Assembly (NCBI RefSeq): GCF_052065755.1
Contig: NZ_JBQHTK010000063.1
Coordinates: forward strand, 1 to 5,538
Origin: Allocoprococcus sp004560705
Lineage (GTDB): Bacteria; Bacillota; Clostridia; Lachnospirales; Lachnospiraceae
Reading direction: 5' to 3'
Length of the DNA stretch: 5,538 nucleotides
The notes beneath the pieces were generated by a model. That model did not search any database and was not told the DNA's origin. It was given only the letters and a program-made list of their open reading frames with translations. The translations under genes were made by a program, and so were the position numbers. How positions within the stretch are numbered: the first letter of the stretch is position 1; each line of letters opens with the position of its first letter. Of the stretch, positions 4,741-5,538 are shown piece by piece.

Positions 4741-5103
4741 TTACATCGGTGTACCTACTTCGATCAAGTTTCCATCCGGATCATAAAAACGGACTACTTT
4801 CTGTCCCCAGGCATGTGTCATCAGGCGATTCACATATTTTACAGATGGATAATAATTTTCCAGCTTCTCTACAAAAGCATTTATGTTTTTTTCTTCAAAA
4901 TATAATTCACATGCATTATTCACTGGGATGACATCTTGTCCTGTGAATTTTTTCCAAGTAGATTCATCCTGAAGTACCAGGCCTTCTGTAAGAATCATAT
5001 TACCATCATTATCAAGAATAGGTTCGAGACCGAATAATTTGTGATAAAATTCTTTTGAACGTTCGATGTCTTTAACAACGATTAGGATATTTTTTAATTT
5101 CAT
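4741..5103 (-). CDS. VOC-superfamily (glyoxalase/bleomycin-resistance fold) protein
   Basis: This 120-residue protein has the one-module vicinal-oxygen-chelate layout: a first beta strand (LKNILIVVKDIERSKEFYHKL, residues 3-23), FGLEPILDNDGNMILTEG, a central ELYFE strand (66-70), and a C-terminal RFYDPDGNLIEVG (105-117) whose Glu115 is the usual last metal ligand. The first-strand His common in metal-binding members is Ile/Val here, while His97 and Glu66 could contribute, so metal binding and reaction cannot be predicted. Two modules, usually as a dimer, are needed for an active site. I chose the ATG at 5103 over the in-frame ATG at 5142: the shorter start follows AGAGGAG at about 10 nt and begins at the conserved strand, while the longer one has no ribosome site. 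Substrate may be a small metabolite or a drug; no evidence chooses between them. Confidence 0.85.
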   Translation of the reverse strand: MKLKNILIVVKDIERSKEFYHKLFGLEPILDNDGNMILTEGLVLQDESTWKKFTGQDVIPVNNACELYFEEKNINAFVEKLENYYPSVKYVNRLMTHAWGQKVVRFYDPDGNLIEVGTPM

Positions 5104-5150
5104 TTTTTCTACACTCCTCTCTGCGGCATTTCCAGTTAACATAACATTTT

Positions 5151-5156
5151 ATTATA
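5151..5156 (-). promoter_or_regulatory. Candidate -10 box for the VOC gene
   Basis: The minus strand has TATAAT (complement of 5151-5156) in a very AT-rich tract upstream of the VOC start, giving a possible leader of about 40 nt. No -35 of good quality stands at 16-18 nt; TTGTTA and TTGCTA occur at 11 and 21 nt spacings. The box is therefore tentative. Confidence 0.3.
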
Positions 5157-5179
5157 TTACTATACTTTAACAAAATATA

Positions 5180-5220
5180 GCAAGAATTCTCCCACCTCTT
5201 TAGGTGGCGAGATGAATTGC
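5180..5220 (+). repeat. Imperfect hairpin at the left end of the IS605-type element
   Basis: CCACCT (5192-5197) and AGGTGG (5202-5207) form a perfect 6-bp stem around CTTT. Further pairing outward (GCAA at 5180-5183 with TTGC at 5217-5220, plus TCTC/GAGA-type pairs with bulges) gives a long imperfect hairpin. Such subterminal hairpins are recognised by TnpA at IS200/IS605 ends. Its form (CAAGAAT, stem, GAGATG) also recalls the right-end structure that closes a TnpB guide RNA, so it may be the leftover right end of another copy. Confidence 0.55.
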
Positions 5221-5232
5221 AAAAAATATGAG

Positions 5233-5246
5233 AGAACACTTGTTCT
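5233..5246. promoter_or_regulatory. LexA-like operator (SOS box candidate)
   Basis: AGAACACTTGTTCT is a dyad with 6-bp perfect arms around CT and contains the GAAC-N4-GTTC core of the Gram-positive LexA (DinR) box. It overlaps the -35 hexamer of the promoter at 5240-5268, where a bound repressor would block RNA polymerase. The match is by eye; similar dyads could occur by chance. Confidence 0.5.
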
Positions 5247-5268
5247 AATGCGCCGGATGTGGTATAAT
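5240..5268 (+). promoter_or_regulatory. Strong promoter before the tnpA remnant and tnpB
   Basis: TTGTTC (5240-5245) and a consensus TATAAT (5263-5268) are 17 nt apart, and TG plus one base precedes the -10 (extended -10). Transcription would start near 5275, 30 nt before the ATG of the TnpA remnant, and should continue into tnpB. Confidence 0.7.
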
Positions 5269-5304
5269 ATAATCAGTCGAATAAAAGAGTGGATTGATTA
5301 TAAT

Positions 5305-5454
5305 ATGGATTTGGATAATAATGCACATTCAGTATTTTTGTTATATTGTCATTTGATTATGATTGTGAAATATCGCCGGAAAGTGATAGATGATGTAATA
5401 TCAAACAGAGCGAAAGAAATATTTGAGTATATTGAAAGCCAGGGTGAAAAGTAA
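5305..5454 (+). pseudogene. tnpA: IS200-type TnpA with internal deletion (49 residues)
   Basis: The frame starts with MDLDNNAHSVFLL and YCHLIMIVKYRRKVIDD, the N-terminus of IS200/IS605 Y1 transposases, and ends with YIESQGEK, which I recall as a TnpA C-terminus just before tnpB in related elements. Between them the frame jumps at about residue 40 (KEIF/EYIES). The HUH metal-binding motif and the catalytic Tyr of the normal protein of about 130-150 residues are gone, so it cannot cut DNA. The deletion is in frame, leaving an open frame and intact coupling to tnpB (stop at 5452-5454, tnpB start at 5456). I chose the ATG at 5305 over the upstream in-frame ATG at 5212 because family similarity begins there and 5212 precedes the promoter. 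Confidence 0.8.
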
Positions 5455-5455
5455 T

Positions 5456-5538
5456 TTGAACAAAGCGTATAAATTCCGGATTTACCCGGATAAAAAACAG
5501 GAAGAACTTCTTGCTAAAACATTTGGATGCTGCCGTTT
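5456..5538 (+). CDS. tnpB: TnpB (IS605 RNA-guided nuclease), N-terminal part
   Basis: The visible 27 codons read (M)NKAYKFRIYPDKKQEELL then AKTFGCCRF, the standard start of TnpB proteins (x-K-A-Y-K-F-R-I-Y-P-x-x-x-Q). TnpB is an RNA-guided DNA endonuclease related to Cas12 that helps retain the element at its donor site; its RuvC and zinc-finger regions would lie beyond the window. The start is a TTG at 5456, one base after the tnpA stop, with AGGGTG about 9 nt upstream. An AAC-AAA-GCG start context like this is usual for the family. The frame is cut by the window edge, not by a stop. Confidence 0.88.
   Translation, partial: MNKAYKFRIYPDKKQEELLAKTFGCCR

Larger units (their letters stand above)
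5180..5538 (+). mobile_element. IS200/IS605-type element, partial
   Basis: The segment holds an imperfect hairpin like those at IS605 ends, a promoter, a tnpA reduced by internal deletion, and the start of tnpB, in the usual order tnpA then tnpB with nearly abutting genes. The outer left boundary is not certain and the element continues beyond the window. With TnpA inactive, any movement would need a transposase supplied from another copy. Confidence 0.75.

Noticed and set aside
5212..5304. Longer N-terminus of the TnpA remnant starting at 5212
   Set aside because: The start precedes the promoter and the extra 31 residues are encoded by promoter and hairpin DNA.
1..5538. CRISPR array, tRNA or rRNA gene
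   Set aside because: No regularly spaced repeat series and no tRNA- or rRNA-like segment was seen on either strand.

Overview
The window looks like a low-to-moderate GC Firmicutes chromosome, most likely a gut Clostridia/Lachnospiraceae member. This rests on AT-rich intergenic DNA, strong AGGAG-type ribosome sites, TATAAT promoters with TG extensions, and the families present (ISAs1, IS66 and IS200/IS605 transposases, a solo Fic protein, a VOC protein, a MacB-type ABC remnant). No taxonomic marker gene is present, so the assignment is inference.

Layout. (1) At the left edge a promoter and ribosome site drive a gene that leaves the window leftward; only its first codons are visible. (2) 77-1592, minus strand: most of an ISAs1-family insertion sequence with an upstream accessory ORF (894-1475) and a transposase (to 949) that loses its C-terminal third at a short repeat near 94-137. 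A long perfect palindrome (1550-1592) lies upstream of the accessory ORF. (3) 1738-2167: an isolated plus-strand transcription unit with promoter, a 51-residue single-span membrane protein (absent from simple long-ORF calling) and an intrinsic terminator. (4) 2168-3468: an IS graveyard. The 3' end of an IS66 element (2468 to about 2758, minus) abuts the C-terminal third of an ISAs1 transposase (about 2755-3191, plus), which is frameshifted by a 14-bp tandem duplication. (5) 3469-3600: a scar of an ABC-transporter ATPase whose core has been deleted. (6) 3626-5103, minus strand: an intact Fic-domain protein and, upstream of it, an intact VOC/glyoxalase-fold protein. The Fic gene appears to have its own promoter in the 79-bp gap. 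(7) 5180-5538, plus strand: the start of an IS200/IS605 element, with an end-type hairpin, a strong promoter overlapping a LexA-like dyad, a TnpA reduced to 49 residues by an internal deletion, and the start of tnpB running off the right edge.

Functionally the only apparently intact cargo genes are the Fic enzyme, the VOC protein and the small membrane protein; they sit between decayed mobile elements. The observations most worth a second look are the SOS-box-like operator on the promoter upstream of the TnpA remnant and tnpB, the ISAs1 transposase whose catalytic residues are split between two oppositely oriented fragments, and the 16-bp sequence shared by the 3' flanks of the broken transposase and the Fic gene. 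I do not see a convincing wholly new multi-gene system.
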